Origin: JABMMZ01 sp964505065
GTDB taxonomy: Bacteria; Bacteroidota; Bacteroidia; NS11-12g; UBA955
DNA length: 64,000 nucleotides
Assembly (NCBI GenBank): GCA_964505065.1
Contig: CAZDGF010000004.1
Coordinates: 1-64,000 of the forward strand
Direction of reading: 5' to 3'
The position numbers and the translations under genes are program-made. The notes beneath the pieces were generated by a model, which worked only from the letters and a program-made list of their open reading frames with translations, was not told the origin of the DNA and searched no databases. Of this stretch, positions 26,292 to 38,300 are shown one piece after another. The first letter of the stretch is position 1, and each line of letters starts with the position of its first letter.

Positions 26292-28244
26292 TTGAAAATA
26301 CTAAAACAACATACCTTTTCATTTTGCCTAATCATTGTCCTATTTGTAAACAATTTTTGTATTGCTCAAAAGGTAAAAGACACTTTGGCTGTAAACTCTT
26401 TAGCTGATTATAATCTATGTATTCAAAAAGTTGGATTATTAGAAAGTAAACACATTATTACTGCCGTAAGCACCAATAGAGCGTATTTGCAAAATGCTAT
26501 AAAATGGGCAAAGGCAAATGGGCAAAATGCAAGTTTGGTAAAGTATTTTTTGCTTTCCTTTGAATCTGGTGCTGGTCAGTTTTACGAAGTTATAAGGCTT
26601 GGTAACGAAATAATTGATGATAAAACATTTCAAAAAAATAAATTAGCACTCGAAATGCTAAGCGGCATGCAATATGCCTATTTTTTTGTTGAAGATTATA
26701 AAGGACTAATGGCTTTGTACCCAAAATATTTAGAAATTAATAAACTACATGGCATAACAAAAGATAAAACTGATTTTTTTAAAGATAAATATACTGGTGT
26801 TACCAATTATAAGCAAAACAATATTGTAAAAGCCATTTTAGAATTTAAAAAAGAAGCATTGGTAAATCTAAATTACAAACACTATGTTTATTTAAGTGGT
26901 TCATACAATAATTTAGGCTTGTGTTTTGCCCGCTTAAATATGTGGGATACTGCCCTTTATTATTACGATTTAGCATTGGCAACACTTAAAAATAACAGAG
27001 CAAATATTAAAGATAAACCCTTGCCCTATGCAGATTATTTTGAGCTTGTTATACTTTCTAACAAAGCCGATTATTTTGTGTTACAAAAACAATACGATAA
27101 AGCATTGCCTTTTTATTTAAAAGAAGCTTACGAAAGCCATAGGATAGGAGAAATGAATATTACCATTAGCGCATATTTTAATTTGGCAAAGCTTTTTCAG
27201 GGTAAAAAAAACTACAAACAATCTATCTTATATGCCGATAGCTGCATTCAAATAGCCCCTGGCTATGGCGAAATGAATGCTAAGATTAAAGCACTTAATC
27301 TTAATGGCAGAAACTACGCTTTTCTTCAAAATGCAGAAGCAGCCAATTTTTGTTTTAATGAAGAAAAAAGGCTTTCCGACTCTTTGATAAACGAAAAAAA
27401 CAAACAAGCCTATTCTCAATCTACCATACAATTTGAAGTAGCCCGCACAGAAAGCGAGCTAAAGCTTAGCCAACAAAAAATAGAAAGCGAAAAAGCTGCC
27501 AATAGGCTGCAACTGATAGGCTTGTTAATGCTTGGCATTGCAGTTGTAATTCTTGGTTTTTTTTACCGCAAAGTGCAAAAAGACAAAGCCATTATTAGCC
27601 AACAAAACAAAGCAGCACAATTGGCTATTAACGAAAAAGATATTTTGCTAAAAGAGGTACACCATAGGGTAAAAAACAATTTACAGGTTATATCCAGTTT
27701 GTTAGATTTGCAAGCCTCTAAACTGCAAGAACCCAAATATACTGCTATAATGAACGATGCCCAACGCTATATACACAGCATGAGTATGGTGCATCAAATG
27801 TTGTATCAAAATGAAAATTTTGTACACATTAATTTTCAAGAATACCTGAGCAGCTTGGCTGCTTCCATAGCCTCTGGGCAAATAAATAAAAAAGTAAAAA
27901 TAAATGTAAAAGCCCCAAATGTGCTGCTTTCCATAGATAAATCTATACCCTTGGCATTGATAACTACCGAGCTTATAACAAATTCTTATAAGCATGGTTT
28001 TGGCACAAACCAAGGCGAAATAAACATTCAAATAGAAAACATAATAGCTAACCAATACAACTTTACTTACAAAGACAATGGCAAAGGGCTACCTGCTAAT
28101 TTTGAAATACAAAACATCAAATCTTTAGGCTTTAGGCTGTTGAGAATGTTGGTAGAAGAAATGGGTTCTACACTTAAAATTTTACCATACACAGGCATTT
28201 ATTTAGCATTTGAATTTACAGAAAAGAAAAACACAAACGCTTGA
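26292..28244 (+). CDS. TPR-containing membrane sensor histidine kinase (HisKA_2 type)
   Basis: The 650-residue product starts at TTG 26292. It has a signal sequence (about 5-25), a periplasmic region of roughly 380 residues with TPR-like helical repeats (LNYKHYVYLSGSYNNLGLCF, ALYYYDLALATL, YDKALPFYLKEAYES), a coiled stretch and a membrane span LIGLLMLGIAVVILGFFYR (about 402-420). The kinase core follows: KEVHHRVKNNLQVISSLLDL (phospho-acceptor His457), N-box ELITNSYKHGFG and G-box KDNGKGLP. The tandem HHRVKNNLQ motif is of the HisKA_2 class. The stop overlaps the response regulator start as TTGA, so the two are cognate. The signal sensed is unknown. Confidence 0.9.
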   Translation: MKILKQHTFSFCLIIVLFVNNFCIAQKVKDTLAVNSLADYNLCIQKVGLLESKHIITAVSTNRAYLQNAIKWAKANGQNASLVKYFLLSFESGAGQFYEVIRLGNEIIDDKTFQKNKLALEMLSGMQYAYFFVEDYKGLMALYPKYLEINKLHGITKDKTDFFKDKYTGVTNYKQNNIVKAILEFKKEALVNLNYKHYVYLSGSYNNLGLCFARLNMWDTALYYYDLALATLKNNRANIKDKPLPYADYFELVILSNKADYFVLQKQYDKALPFYLKEAYESHRIGEMNITISAYFNLAKLFQGKKNYKQSILYADSCIQIAPGYGEMNAKIKALNLNGRNYAFLQNAEAANFCFNEEKRLSDSLINEKNKQAYSQSTIQFEVARTESELKLSQQKIESEKAANRLQLIGLLMLGIAVVILGFFYRKVQKDKAIISQQNKAAQLAINEKDILLKEVHHRVKNNLQVISSLLDLQASKLQEPKYTAIMNDAQRYIHSMSMVHQMLYQNENFVHINFQEYLSSLAASIASGQINKKVKINVKAPNVLLSIDKSIPLALITTELITNSYKHGFGTNQGEINIQIENIIANQYNFTYKDNGKGLPANFEIQNIKSLGFRLLRMLVEEMGSTLKILPYTGIYLAFEFTEKKNTNA

Positions 28245-28951
28245 AAACTAAAATACTGATTATAGAAGACATGGCTTTAACCCGTGCATCGCTCGAGGAT
28301 AAGCTATTTGAAAATGACTACATTGTTGTGGGTTCTTTTCCTTCGGCAGAGGCAGGTTGGCAATTTTTGCAACAGCATAACAACATAGATATGGTGCTAT
28401 TGGATATAAACCTAGCTGGCGAAAAAGACGGTATATGGCTTGCCAATAAAATTAGAGAAAATTACCACATTCCTATTGTATTTCTTACAGCCTATGGCGA
28501 TAGCCAAACCCTTGAAAAAGTAACCAATACCAAGCCCAATGGCTACCTTATGAAACCCTTCAACGAGCCTACATTGCTTACCACCTTAAACATAGCCCTA
28601 CAAAATTTTAATGCCACCCAAAACACCAAAGAAACCCAAAACCAAGATTTTATCTATATAAAAGACAGCAATACATTGGTAAAAATACATATTGTCGATA
28701 TATTGTATATACAATCCGATGGCAATTATTTACACCTATTTTTACCCCACAAAAAACACCTTATTCGCAGCAAAATGGACGACTTTTGCGCCAAACTAAA
28801 CCGCCCCTTTTTCATAAAAGTACACCACCGTTTTGTGGTAAATATCCATAAAATAGAACAACTAAATACCGATACCCTAACAATTCAAAATTTTAGCATT
28901 CCCCTTGCAGCAAAGTATAAAGAGAGGGTTGTTCAAATGTTGAAAGGATAG
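28241..28951 (+). CDS. LytTR-family response regulator
   Basis: The 236-residue protein has an N-terminal receiver domain with the acidic pair E9/D10, phospho-acceptor D55 (MVLLDINLAGE), Thr at about 83 and Lys105 (YLMKPF). The C-terminal LytTR DNA-binding domain is at about 135-236, with FIYIKDSNTLVKI, ILYIQSDGNYLHLFL, FIKVHHRFVVNIHKIEQL and IPLAAKYKERV. The TTG start overlaps the stop of the histidine kinase by 4 bases, which makes a two-component pair. LytTR regulators in Bacteroidota commonly act near secreted or cell-envelope genes. The neighbouring FGE-like protein and TonB receptor are possible targets, by inference only. Confidence 0.93.
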   Translation: MKTKILIIEDMALTRASLEDKLFENDYIVVGSFPSAEAGWQFLQQHNNIDMVLLDINLAGEKDGIWLANKIRENYHIPIVFLTAYGDSQTLEKVTNTKPNGYLMKPFNEPTLLTTLNIALQNFNATQNTKETQNQDFIYIKDSNTLVKIHIVDILYIQSDGNYLHLFLPHKKHLIRSKMDDFCAKLNRPFFIKVHHRFVVNIHKIEQLNTDTLTIQNFSIPLAAKYKERVVQMLKG

Positions 28952-28995
28952 TGTTATTTGTTTAAAATATAAATTTTATAAACATGCTTTTAATA

Positions 28996-31233
28996 CTACA
29001 AGTTTATTTTTAAACCCAAGTTAAAACTCAGTGGCATGTTAGGTCTGTATCCTTGAGGTAAATTGGCAACAATAGCTTTGCTATTGGTTAAATTATTAAT
29101 CAAAGTGAAAGCTGTAAAAGAGTTATTAATTTTATAATTTGCCGAAAAATCTATAATTAAAAATTCATCTAAGGCATTAATATTTGCAAGGCTATTGTTT
29201 TCAGCCGGTGCTATAATATTATTTTGACCAGGTTTAATTCTTGTCTGTCCGGTATATCGTCCTATTAAAATGGCATTAAATTTTTTGTTTTCAAATCCTA
29301 TGCTTGCCGTTAGCAAATGTGGAGTAATAAAAGGCACTAAATCGTTTTTATTTATGGTACCCGTTCCCCAATCGCCCCCTGCATTTATAAAGGTTTCTTG
29401 AAACTTAGCCGATGTATAAGTATATGCCAATGATAATGGAAGTTTATTGTCAGATATTACGCCTTTTTTATATAAAAAATCGAAACCTAAGTTTGCTTCT
29501 ATTCCTTGAATTTTAGCCTTACCTCCATTAAATAAATCGCCTGTACCTGCACCGCCTCCAGAAATATTATCTGAGCCTAAAATGTTTCCATAATCATTTA
29601 AAAAGCCTGTTGCTTGGGCTGTTAAGCCATTTTTATCTATGCGGTAGCCCAATTCATAATTGGTAGAAGTTTCCACATTGGCTTGTCCTGTGGTAGAGGT
29701 TATAGAGGGCATTCCTGGAGGCGAAAATCCTTTATGAACACCTCCAAAAGCACTCATATTTTTGTTTATCTCATAATTTAAGCCAACTCCTGGTAGTAAA
29801 ATAGTTAATTCATTTTTTGCAGTTTTAAGTGCTGTTCCTAATCTTGCAACATCTGCTGTTCCATAATTTTTTATATCAAAATTTATTTTTTCATATCTAA
29901 TACCTGGGCTTACTTTCAAACCTTTGTATTGTATATCGTAATTTAAAAATGTTGAAACACTTTCAGCATTTCGTATTTGATTTTCTTGATTTCCGCTAAC
30001 ACCTGGCGTTGTAAGTATCATTTTGCCGTTGGTCATAGCATATACAGAGCGCGTAGCCAATCTATCTGCTTGGTCTGTATGATACCTAACGCCAAGTTGC
30101 AATTTGTGAGTAATTTTATTGGTGTTAAAAATATAATTGGCATTCATTTGAATACCTTGAGATAAATAGGTTCTTGCTGCTCCTTGAAAATCTATGTTGC
30201 CATTGGTTTTGCCACTCATAATTTCATAAGCTGTTTGCTGTGCAGCAGGATTGTTTAATATGGTATTAATGCCCTGTCCACCAAATGTGTTTGCCCTTGC
30301 CCAGTCTCTAAATGTTTTTGTATAATAGGCTGTTGTATTTATGCTTAATCCTTTTGCTGGCAAAATGGAATGAGTAAGCGAAAGGTGCTGATGTGTCATA
30401 TCTAAAATATCTTTTTGCGTGCCTGCGTATCTGCTTAAAGGATTTTTTTTGTAGTCATCATAAGTTAAGCCTAAATAAGTTTCGTTGCCATCTTCGGTAG
30501 TATTCAATAATTTTAAGGTTACAGATTGTGGTATTTTTGCCTTTACATCGGTATGCCAACGCAGTTTTCCCATTATATCTCTTCTGTCAAACCCAGTGTT
30601 TCCGCCATTGTCTAATTTTTTAAAACCATTGCTTGCTATTCGGTTTACCTCAAATACATAATCAAAGTTTTTTCTACTATCGCCTACCCATATTCTTTGT
30701 TGATTGGTATTAAAACTTCCGTAGGCTAATTGGGCAAATCCTTTAAAACTATTAGGTATTGCGGTAGATAATAAATTTACAGCACCTCCAATAGTGTATG
30801 GTCCATATTTTATTTGGCTACTGCCTTTTAAAACTTCTACGCCTTGCATACGTGCAAAAGTTGGAAAATAATATGCCGATGGGTCTGAGTATGGTGCAGG
30901 TGCAATAAGAATACCATCTTCCATTAAGGTTATTCTTGCACTTCTGTTTACAGGTGTGCCTCGTAAGCCAATGTTTGGTCGTAAGCCAAATCCTTCTTCA
31001 TCTCTAATATTTACCCCCGGTATTGTTCTAAGCACATTGTTAATATTGGGTTGATTAAGTTTTTCTAACTGGCGAATGCCAATGTTTTGTCCAGCACCAG
31101 GAATTGTTTTACTTTTAGAACCAATAATTGTTGCTTGTTCTAAATAATTAACTTTTAAGGTGTCTTGGCTTGTTTCTTGCGCAAAAGTATTTAAGCAAAA
31201 AAGTATTATAGGAAATAGAGAATATTTATGCAT
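28996..31233 (-). CDS. TonB-dependent outer-membrane receptor (FecA-like)
   Basis: The 745-residue product has a signal peptide (MHKYSLFPIILFCLNTFAQ), a short segment before a plug domain (about 35-155: IRQLEKLNQPNINNVLRTIP, NIRDEEGFGLRPNIGLRG, MEDGILIAPAPYSDPSAYYF, VEVLKGSSQIKYGPYTIGGA) and a beta-barrel ending in LSFNLGLKINL with the terminal hydrophobic strand. The plug resembles FecA-type ferric dicitrate/siderophore receptors. No carboxypeptidase-like N-terminal domain is present, so it is not SusC-like. It probably imports an iron chelate. An AraC-type regulator lies immediately upstream in the same orientation, matching the layout of siderophore receptor loci. Confidence 0.9.
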   Translation of the reverse strand: MHKYSLFPIILFCLNTFAQETSQDTLKVNYLEQATIIGSKSKTIPGAGQNIGIRQLEKLNQPNINNVLRTIPGVNIRDEEGFGLRPNIGLRGTPVNRSARITLMEDGILIAPAPYSDPSAYYFPTFARMQGVEVLKGSSQIKYGPYTIGGAVNLLSTAIPNSFKGFAQLAYGSFNTNQQRIWVGDSRKNFDYVFEVNRIASNGFKKLDNGGNTGFDRRDIMGKLRWHTDVKAKIPQSVTLKLLNTTEDGNETYLGLTYDDYKKNPLSRYAGTQKDILDMTHQHLSLTHSILPAKGLSINTTAYYTKTFRDWARANTFGGQGINTILNNPAAQQTAYEIMSGKTNGNIDFQGAARTYLSQGIQMNANYIFNTNKITHKLQLGVRYHTDQADRLATRSVYAMTNGKMILTTPGVSGNQENQIRNAESVSTFLNYDIQYKGLKVSPGIRYEKINFDIKNYGTADVARLGTALKTAKNELTILLPGVGLNYEINKNMSAFGGVHKGFSPPGMPSITSTTGQANVETSTNYELGYRIDKNGLTAQATGFLNDYGNILGSDNISGGGAGTGDLFNGGKAKIQGIEANLGFDFLYKKGVISDNKLPLSLAYTYTSAKFQETFINAGGDWGTGTINKNDLVPFITPHLLTASIGFENKKFNAILIGRYTGQTRIKPGQNNIIAPAENNSLANINALDEFLIIDFSANYKINNSFTAFTLINNLTNSKAIVANLPQGYRPNMPLSFNLGLKINL

Positions 31234-31315
31234 GTTTAATTAAGATTATTTTTAAATATGATGCAATATTCTACATTAAATAGAACACACGTTTTAGTAA
31301 TCGGTAAAATATGTT

Positions 31316-32053
31316 TTAGATATTAGGAATATCTTTTTTGTTTTGTCTAAAAGGCGTTATGCCAAAATAGTTTTTATAGGCTTGGCTAAAGCTGCTTAAA
31401 GATGAATATCCTACGGAAAAGGCAATTGTGGTAATAGATTGAGTTGTATTTTGAAGTAAATATTTTGCCTTTACCATTCTGTTATCTTGAATAAATTCAA
31501 AAATTGTTTGATTAAAAATTTCTTTGAATCCTTTTTTAAGATAACATTGATTAGTGCCTACAAATGCTGAAATTATAGGAATGGTAAGGTTATTTTCTAT
31601 ATTTTCTATAATATAATTTTTGGCAAGATGTATTTTTTCTGTATCTACAGGATTATTTAAAACTGGGCATGTATCGCAGCCAATTTGAAAAACCAAACTG
31701 CTTTTTTGCGATTGATACAATAAATACAAAATAGTACTCTCTAAAAATATTTTTCTATGAATGCCAGTTAAATTACAATTTACAATATCTAATAATTTGG
31801 CTTGGGTATTACAACAAATGTTCTGTTTTTCAACATTTATATCTATTAGTTCGCCATATTTTTCAAAATAGGTTTTTGCTATGCGTATATTGAATAAATA
31901 ATTATTTTCAGCCAAATCAAAAAGACAATCATTTGCATATAAAGCAAATGTAAGATATAAATACGTTTTATCTTGTATTGTATTACAAAACGATTGATTG
32001 ATATCCACACTTTTTGATACATCTAAATAAATATAATCGTTTATTGCTATCAT
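31316..32053 (-). CDS. AraC-family transcriptional regulator
   Basis: The product has 245 residues. The C-terminal 100 residues carry the two helix-turn-helix motifs of AraC/XylS regulators: ISAFVGTNQCYLKKGFKEIF and ITTIAFSVGYSSLSSFSQAY, then the conserved FGITPFRQ ending. The N-terminal domain is variable and Cys-containing; CDTCPVLNN near residue 125 resembles the Cys-Pro motif of Bacteroidota AraC regulators that accompany siderophore receptors. The gene ends 82 bases before the TonB receptor start on the same strand and is probably its activator, responding to the imported ligand (inference from position). Confidence 0.9.
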   Translation of the reverse strand: MIAINDYIYLDVSKSVDINQSFCNTIQDKTYLYLTFALYANDCLFDLAENNYLFNIRIAKTYFEKYGELIDINVEKQNICCNTQAKLLDIVNCNLTGIHRKIFLESTILYLLYQSQKSSLVFQIGCDTCPVLNNPVDTEKIHLAKNYIIENIENNLTIPIISAFVGTNQCYLKKGFKEIFNQTIFEFIQDNRMVKAKYLLQNTTQSITTIAFSVGYSSLSSFSQAYKNYFGITPFRQNKKDIPNI

Positions 32054-32373
32054 TTTGCAAAGCTAATGATTTGTTTTGAAGAGTATAATCTTAAATTTTA
32101 TTTTAATGAAAACGCATTTAAAACTATATAGAATTATTAATTTCAAAATCCCCAGCTCCGCTCAAGCTCTCATTTTTGCAATAGTACAGCTACTTTGCTT
32201 TTGGTATAGTTTATTTTTCATTAAAATAATTTAAAACCCCAAAACTTCCAACCTCCATTTCGACAAGCTCAATGTCCCCACCCCCAATTTCCCAAATTTT
32301 CCCGCCATTTTCCCAAAAAAAAAGTTGCTCAAAAGAATAGTTTTATTTTCGTTTTTAAATTTAAACTAAAACT
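32054..32373. other. Intergenic region with a 15-bp inverted repeat pair
   Basis: These 320 bases lie between the divergent araC-type gene and the giant cargo gene. A perfect inverted repeat, TTATTTTAATGAAAA at 32098-32112 and its complement at 32215-32229, encloses 102 bases containing no gene. Further right are fragments resembling the dispersed Bacteroidota string TTTCGACAAGCTCAATG (32256-32272) and C-rich runs (CCCACCCCCAATTTCCC). A TATTTTCG element at 32344-32351 may be the -7 box of the gene at 32374. Confidence 0.6.
32344..32351 (+). promoter_or_regulatory. Possible -7 element for the giant cargo gene
   Basis: TATTTTCG (one mismatch to TAnnTTTG) lies 22 bases before the ATG. A TTG at 32325-32327 could be the -33 element, but the 16-base spacer is shorter than usual. 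Confidence 0.35.
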
Positions 32374-35300
32374 ATGAAAATACTTTTTACATACATTGTT
32401 TACTTGCTTTGTTTTTTACTTTTTTCTTTCAATGCCAATGCCCAAATGCAAGGCTTGCAGGTAAGCAACAATACAAGCGATGGTATAATTACCGCCACTT
32501 GGAAACTCAATGCTCGCACACCTGCCTTGCAAGCCAAGCCCGTATATGTGCAGCTATACGATAGCATAAATAATAAAGAAATTTACAGCAAAATTATAGA
32601 CTCCCTTATGCCTCTAACATGGATAGAAGGCACTATGGATATACCTGTAAAGCCTAATTTTACAAATAAATACCGCATATTTATTTATGCCTATGGCACT
32701 GGCACTCTTTTGGCTTCTACGGCTGCTATTGCTGGGCAATCTCGCCCTATGGATTTGCCTGTAATAGATTTTGCAAGAAGCAATTATGAGAATATTCGTT
32801 TTTTTTTAATCAACAATTCGCAATATACAGATAATATTAATGTGTATAAAAATGGCTTAAAAGTAGCAGTAGTAAAAGCAACTCAATTACCTGAATATGT
32901 TGCAAATGTGGGTACTGAAATTGTTAGTGGAGAAAGTTATAATTATTGTTTTCAAGGTTTAAATGCTGCAAGTGGCGATACAACTACAAGAGTATGTATT
33001 GCAGCAGCAAGCAAAGCCATCAATTTTACAGTTAGCAAAATGGCTTTTGCCAACAAGGTGCAACTAAATTGGCTAATGCCTGATGAAGAAATAACAGAAG
33101 TAACCCTTTTAAGAGATGGCGTTCAGCTGCTAAAAGGCGCACCAGGGGCTACAAGTTATACCGATTTAAAACCCATTCCTGGTTTTAAACACCAATACCA
33201 ATTGGTATTAAAAAATTTAGATAACAATACAGCCACTTTTATAGATAGCGGCTGGGTGCAATCCATAGGCAAAGTGAGCGGCTTTGTGCTTTCTAATGCT
33301 GCCAATGGCAGTGTGGGTGTGGCTAATACGGTAGTAAAATTAAGTGCCAATATTTTGGGTAACAATGTAATTTATACCACCACAACCAACAATACAGGTT
33401 ATTACGAATTCAAGCAAATTTATTTTCATACCCAAGCAGATTATACCTTATCTTTTAATAGAAAAAATGTAAAATTTACCATAGAAAATGCAGTTTTAAA
33501 TTTTACAAGAAAAAACTATGTTTTTGAGGCAAATGCAGAAGCCGATATTAAACTGATAGAGCAAGAAAGACACCCTTTTGCCATTTCTAATTTTAAAACC
33601 AATAAATCTTCAAGCTCGGGTTTTATGAACCTTGAATGGCAGGTAACAACTAATGATACCGTATTTTTTCAGTTGCATAGAAATCAAAAATTAATAAAAA
33701 CCACTTGGGCTAGCAGCAATAGAATTGTAAATATTAATGATGAAACTGGAATTCCTTTAACGCCATACAATTACGAATTGAGAAGCTATAGTTTGGTAGG
33801 CACAAGATATTATATCAAACAAAATACAGTTTCAGATACTTTTCCAAATGTGCTGGCGGTGGCTGCTAATCAGTATAATGTGGCTGCAAATACAACAAAT
33901 GCTACAGTAGATATGAGTTGGCAATACCCACAAGGCTTGTGCAATGGCTTTTTTATATTGCGCAATGGTATTCTAATAGCCCAACTAGATTCTTCTGTAA
34001 GAACTTTTACAGATTTAGAGGGTGCCAATGGTGCTACTTATAGCTATGGCATAGTGGTAAGTGCTAAAAAACAGGATGGTAATTTATACCAATCTCTGGC
34101 TACTATAAAAACAGGTATAACTTATCCAACATTGGCTGTGCCAACAATGGTAAGTGCTACAACTACTACAGATGGTTTTATATTAATTAATGGCGGTTAT
34201 ACGAACAACAACGCTTATAATTACACAAGTGTAAATATTTTAAGAAACGATGGCACAAAAACAGATACTGTGGCTAAAATTAGCAAAGGCTTAAGCATTG
34301 GTTTTACTGATGAAACAGGCTTGCCAAATGCAACTTATACTTACAGCTTAATAGCTCAAAAAAATGCAAGTTATAGTCAAGCTTCTAATAGTAGTTTGGC
34401 GGCTTATCCTGCTATACCTGCACCTGTAAGTTTTTCGCAAGGAGTAAAAATGGAAGGCTTTGCCAATTTAAACATCAATAGTGGGCAAACCAATCCTGTA
34501 TATCAAATAGAATTGAGCGCAAGCGGCAAACCAACACAAACCTATAAAATTTATGAAAACAATGTGGTGTTTGGCTTTGGCAATAGCTATGTAAGTGCTA
34601 CAACCATTAGCTGTCGTTTGTTAAAAACAATTAATGGCAATAAATATTATTCATCTGCTTTAACAACCAATTATACATCTTTAAATAGTTCGCCTTATAC
34701 ATTAACTGCTCCAACCAATTTTAAAGCTTCAACAAATTTAATTCAACAGGTGCAGCTATCTTGGAGCTATCCTAATTTTATATTACCCACTTTTTATATT
34801 TACAGAAATGGTATTTTGTTGGATAGTTTAAGCTCCTCGGTTCGCTCCTATACCGATTTTTCGGTTGATAAAACTGAAAGCTATTTATATCAAATAAGAG
34901 CAATACAAGGCAGCAAAAAATCTACTTTGGTGGCAGATTATGGCAATATAATTTCGCCTTATACGGTTAGTGGATTTATAAGCAATAAATATACCCAAAA
35001 TGGCATTCATAATGTGTTGGTGCAATTAATAGATAATTCTAAAATTATAGCTTCCACTACCAGTAAAAATGGCAAATATTTTATTCAAAATATTATACCT
35101 AAAATTGGAATGATTATCAAAGTATTTGCTACAAATGCAGCTTTTGATGAAAGTGAAAAATATTTTGATTTTGAAATAGCACCACGTCATCTTACAGTAA
35201 ATTTTACAGATACATTGCCTCAAATAGAAAAACCAAGCAATAGCATAGCTTCTATTCAGCATTTAGCGTTGCAACTAAACAATACCAATAGCAGTGTGGA

Positions 35301-38300
35301 GTTAAATTGGAGCATGAGCAATGGTAATTATACAGGTGTGGAAGTGAATAGAAGTTTGCAAAAAATAGGCATTTTAGCCAAAGGTCAATTAATGGCTGTA
35401 AGCGATAAAGATGCAGTGCCAGGGGTAAATTATTCTTACCGCATACGTCCCTATTTAGATACTGAAGATGACGGCACTTTGTACGGCAATTTTGTAGATT
35501 CTACCATTACTTTTCCTGCTTTGCTTGCACCAGAAAATTTACAACTCACTGCAAGTAATGATGCCATCAAATTAACTTGGAGCCATGCTGCTAATAACCA
35601 TACTTACTATGAAATAAAACGCAATGGTAAATACATGGGCAAAGTGTTGACCCAAAATGCAATGCAATGGACGGATAATACAGGTGTTCCAGGGTTGAAT
35701 TATAAATACGAAGTTACAAGCGTTTTAGAAGCTGCTAACGATGTGTATTTTTCTGATGCCGCTGCAAGTTCTATTTTATTTCCTACGGTATCGGCTGCAC
35801 AAAAACTAACTGTAAGCAACCAAGCCCCAGGGCGACCAAGCACAGATAAATTGACTTACAGCGTCATTCTGCGTTGGTGGAATAGCTCAACAGAAGCTAA
35901 AAAAGCCATTGTACAAGTGAATGGCAAAACAGAAAAAACAATGCCTATAACTTATGGTTGGAATCAAACTTATAGCACTGCCAGTATTCCAAATGCAAAC
36001 AATACATTTTCCATTATCCAAATAGTAAACAGAGGCATAGAATACAATAGCAAACCATTAAGTGAAAGCTTTACCACCTTGCCTTTGGGTACTAATTTAA
36101 TTGTATCTCCCAACAACGACCTTACAAATACTTTTGTAAACGTAATTTATCGTTTCAATGCTTGGGATACCATTGGATTGGATAGCGCAGAATTGGTGCT
36201 CAATCAAAACAGATTTTCAATAGCCGATGTCATTTCAATCAATAAATCTTCTAAACGATTATTCCCTGATACAATGAGTGATAAAAATATGGTACCATTT
36301 AAAACCACATTTACCAATATTCCAGATGTATCTTATGTGTATAGAGTACGAGGAGTTAGTTGGAGAGCAGGCATACGCTACACAAGTGCAATGCCTGTAG
36401 ATGAGCCAATGAATTATCCAAAATTGCCCGACCCTATTAATGTTGCCAATATAGACACTACGGGTATGAGCATTAAATTGAAATGGCAACATACCCGCAC
36501 AGATGTAGATAGTTTTTATATTTTTAATGACAATAAATTGGTTGGAGGTGTAAATGGCAGCACTTATACTTTCACATTTGTACCTGAATTTGAATGTGTT
36601 AGAATTAAAATAATTGCAGTAAAGAAATATGGCAATGTGCGCAAAGCCTCCTTGGGCAATACACCTCCGCTAATTACCTCTTTGCCTATGGCATTGGTTA
36701 AGCCTTGCTTCCCTGCTACTGCTGGAGCACAATTTGGTAGAATAGTAGAAGTAAATGCCAATACTATGGTGGTTACCAATAACACCTCGAACAATGAAGT
36801 GTATTTTTACAAAAAGTTGAATAACGGCTGGGTTTATGAATCAGTGGTAAAAAGAGGAAGTGAGGTAAAAGTAGCTACTTTAAATGATATTGTTGCAGTG
36901 GCATATAATGATAACAAAGGTTCTGGCATATTTACTTATGTAGATTTATTTCATAGAGTAAATGGCGCATGGACATTGTATCAAACCTTAAATTCTGGAC
37001 GTTTTCCTGCATTAGGTTATAATGTGGCTATGCATAAAGATAAATTGGTTATTTCTATGTCAAGATGCTTTGTAGGTGGAAGTCCCAACACTTGTATACA
37101 ATTATTTCAAAAAAATACGAACAATAATTTATTTGTCAGCATAGCAAGTAGAGATCAGCAATTAATATCTAATGAAGGTATAGGAGAAACTGTTGCTTTA
37201 AACGACAATACTATTGTTGCAGGCGGACCTACATTTAACCCCGGTGGGTTAAGTTTTCAAGGGGCTATTTTAGTTTTTAATTACACCAACAACTCCATTA
37301 GTTCTAGTACATTAATAGGCGTGCCTTCTCCTTTAAATGGTATGCCAAATCATCAATTTGGTAGTGCTTTAGATATTTCGGATGATACGCTTTTAGTAGG
37401 TTCCAATAATTTAAATGTTTATGGTAATTTTAACTATGTTGGTGGTATGTTTTTATATGTTCGCCAAGCTGGCACTTGGACACTAAGAAGCACCACACAT
37501 GCACTTGGTGTAGCAGGCAATATTACTGGTTATTTAGGACACGGAGTAGCTATAGGAAAAGGAGTTATTGTTGGTTCAGCTCCTAATACTTCTGCTAGTT
37601 CTTTTAAAGGGTCTTTAGCTTTTAGGCCTGTAAATGAAACTGGATTAAATAGTAATGTTACTTATAGTGCTTTACCTTCAAGTCCAAACAATGCTTTTTC
37701 AGGTTATAATATTTCGTTCGATAACAATATTTTTTATACTGGCGCACCAAATGCTAATAGTAATACTGGTATGGTACAAATGTTTACCTATCCGCCATTA
37801 TTCGATAATTCTTTAGAAGTTAATGAGGTTTCAAATCTTCAAGCCTCAAAAGCTGATTTTGACAACAAAGTTATCCTTACGTGGAATTATAATTCCGTAG
37901 GCTATACACCTACAAGATATGATATATTTAGAGATGGCATAAAAATAGATATAGCCAAAACAGCCGATAGAGACTACACCGATATTGCACCTATTCCAGC
38001 TAAAAGGCATGTTTACACTGTTGTTGCAATTTACACCAATGCCAAGGGGTTAAAAAACAGTACCATTGGATTTACAAAACCCATTGGCGAAATTAGCGGC
38101 AGCGTAGTTACAGCACAAGGCAATAATCCTGTTGAAGGAGTAACTGTTATAGCCAAAGCTATTAGCGCAGAAGCTACTTTCACTTATACAACCACGACAG
38201 ATGCTTTTGGCAATTATGAAATTAAACGTATTAATTTTGGCGAAGAAGCAAGAATAGAAGTTTCTGTAACGTATGTTGGGCATCAGTTTTTAAAACCTAT

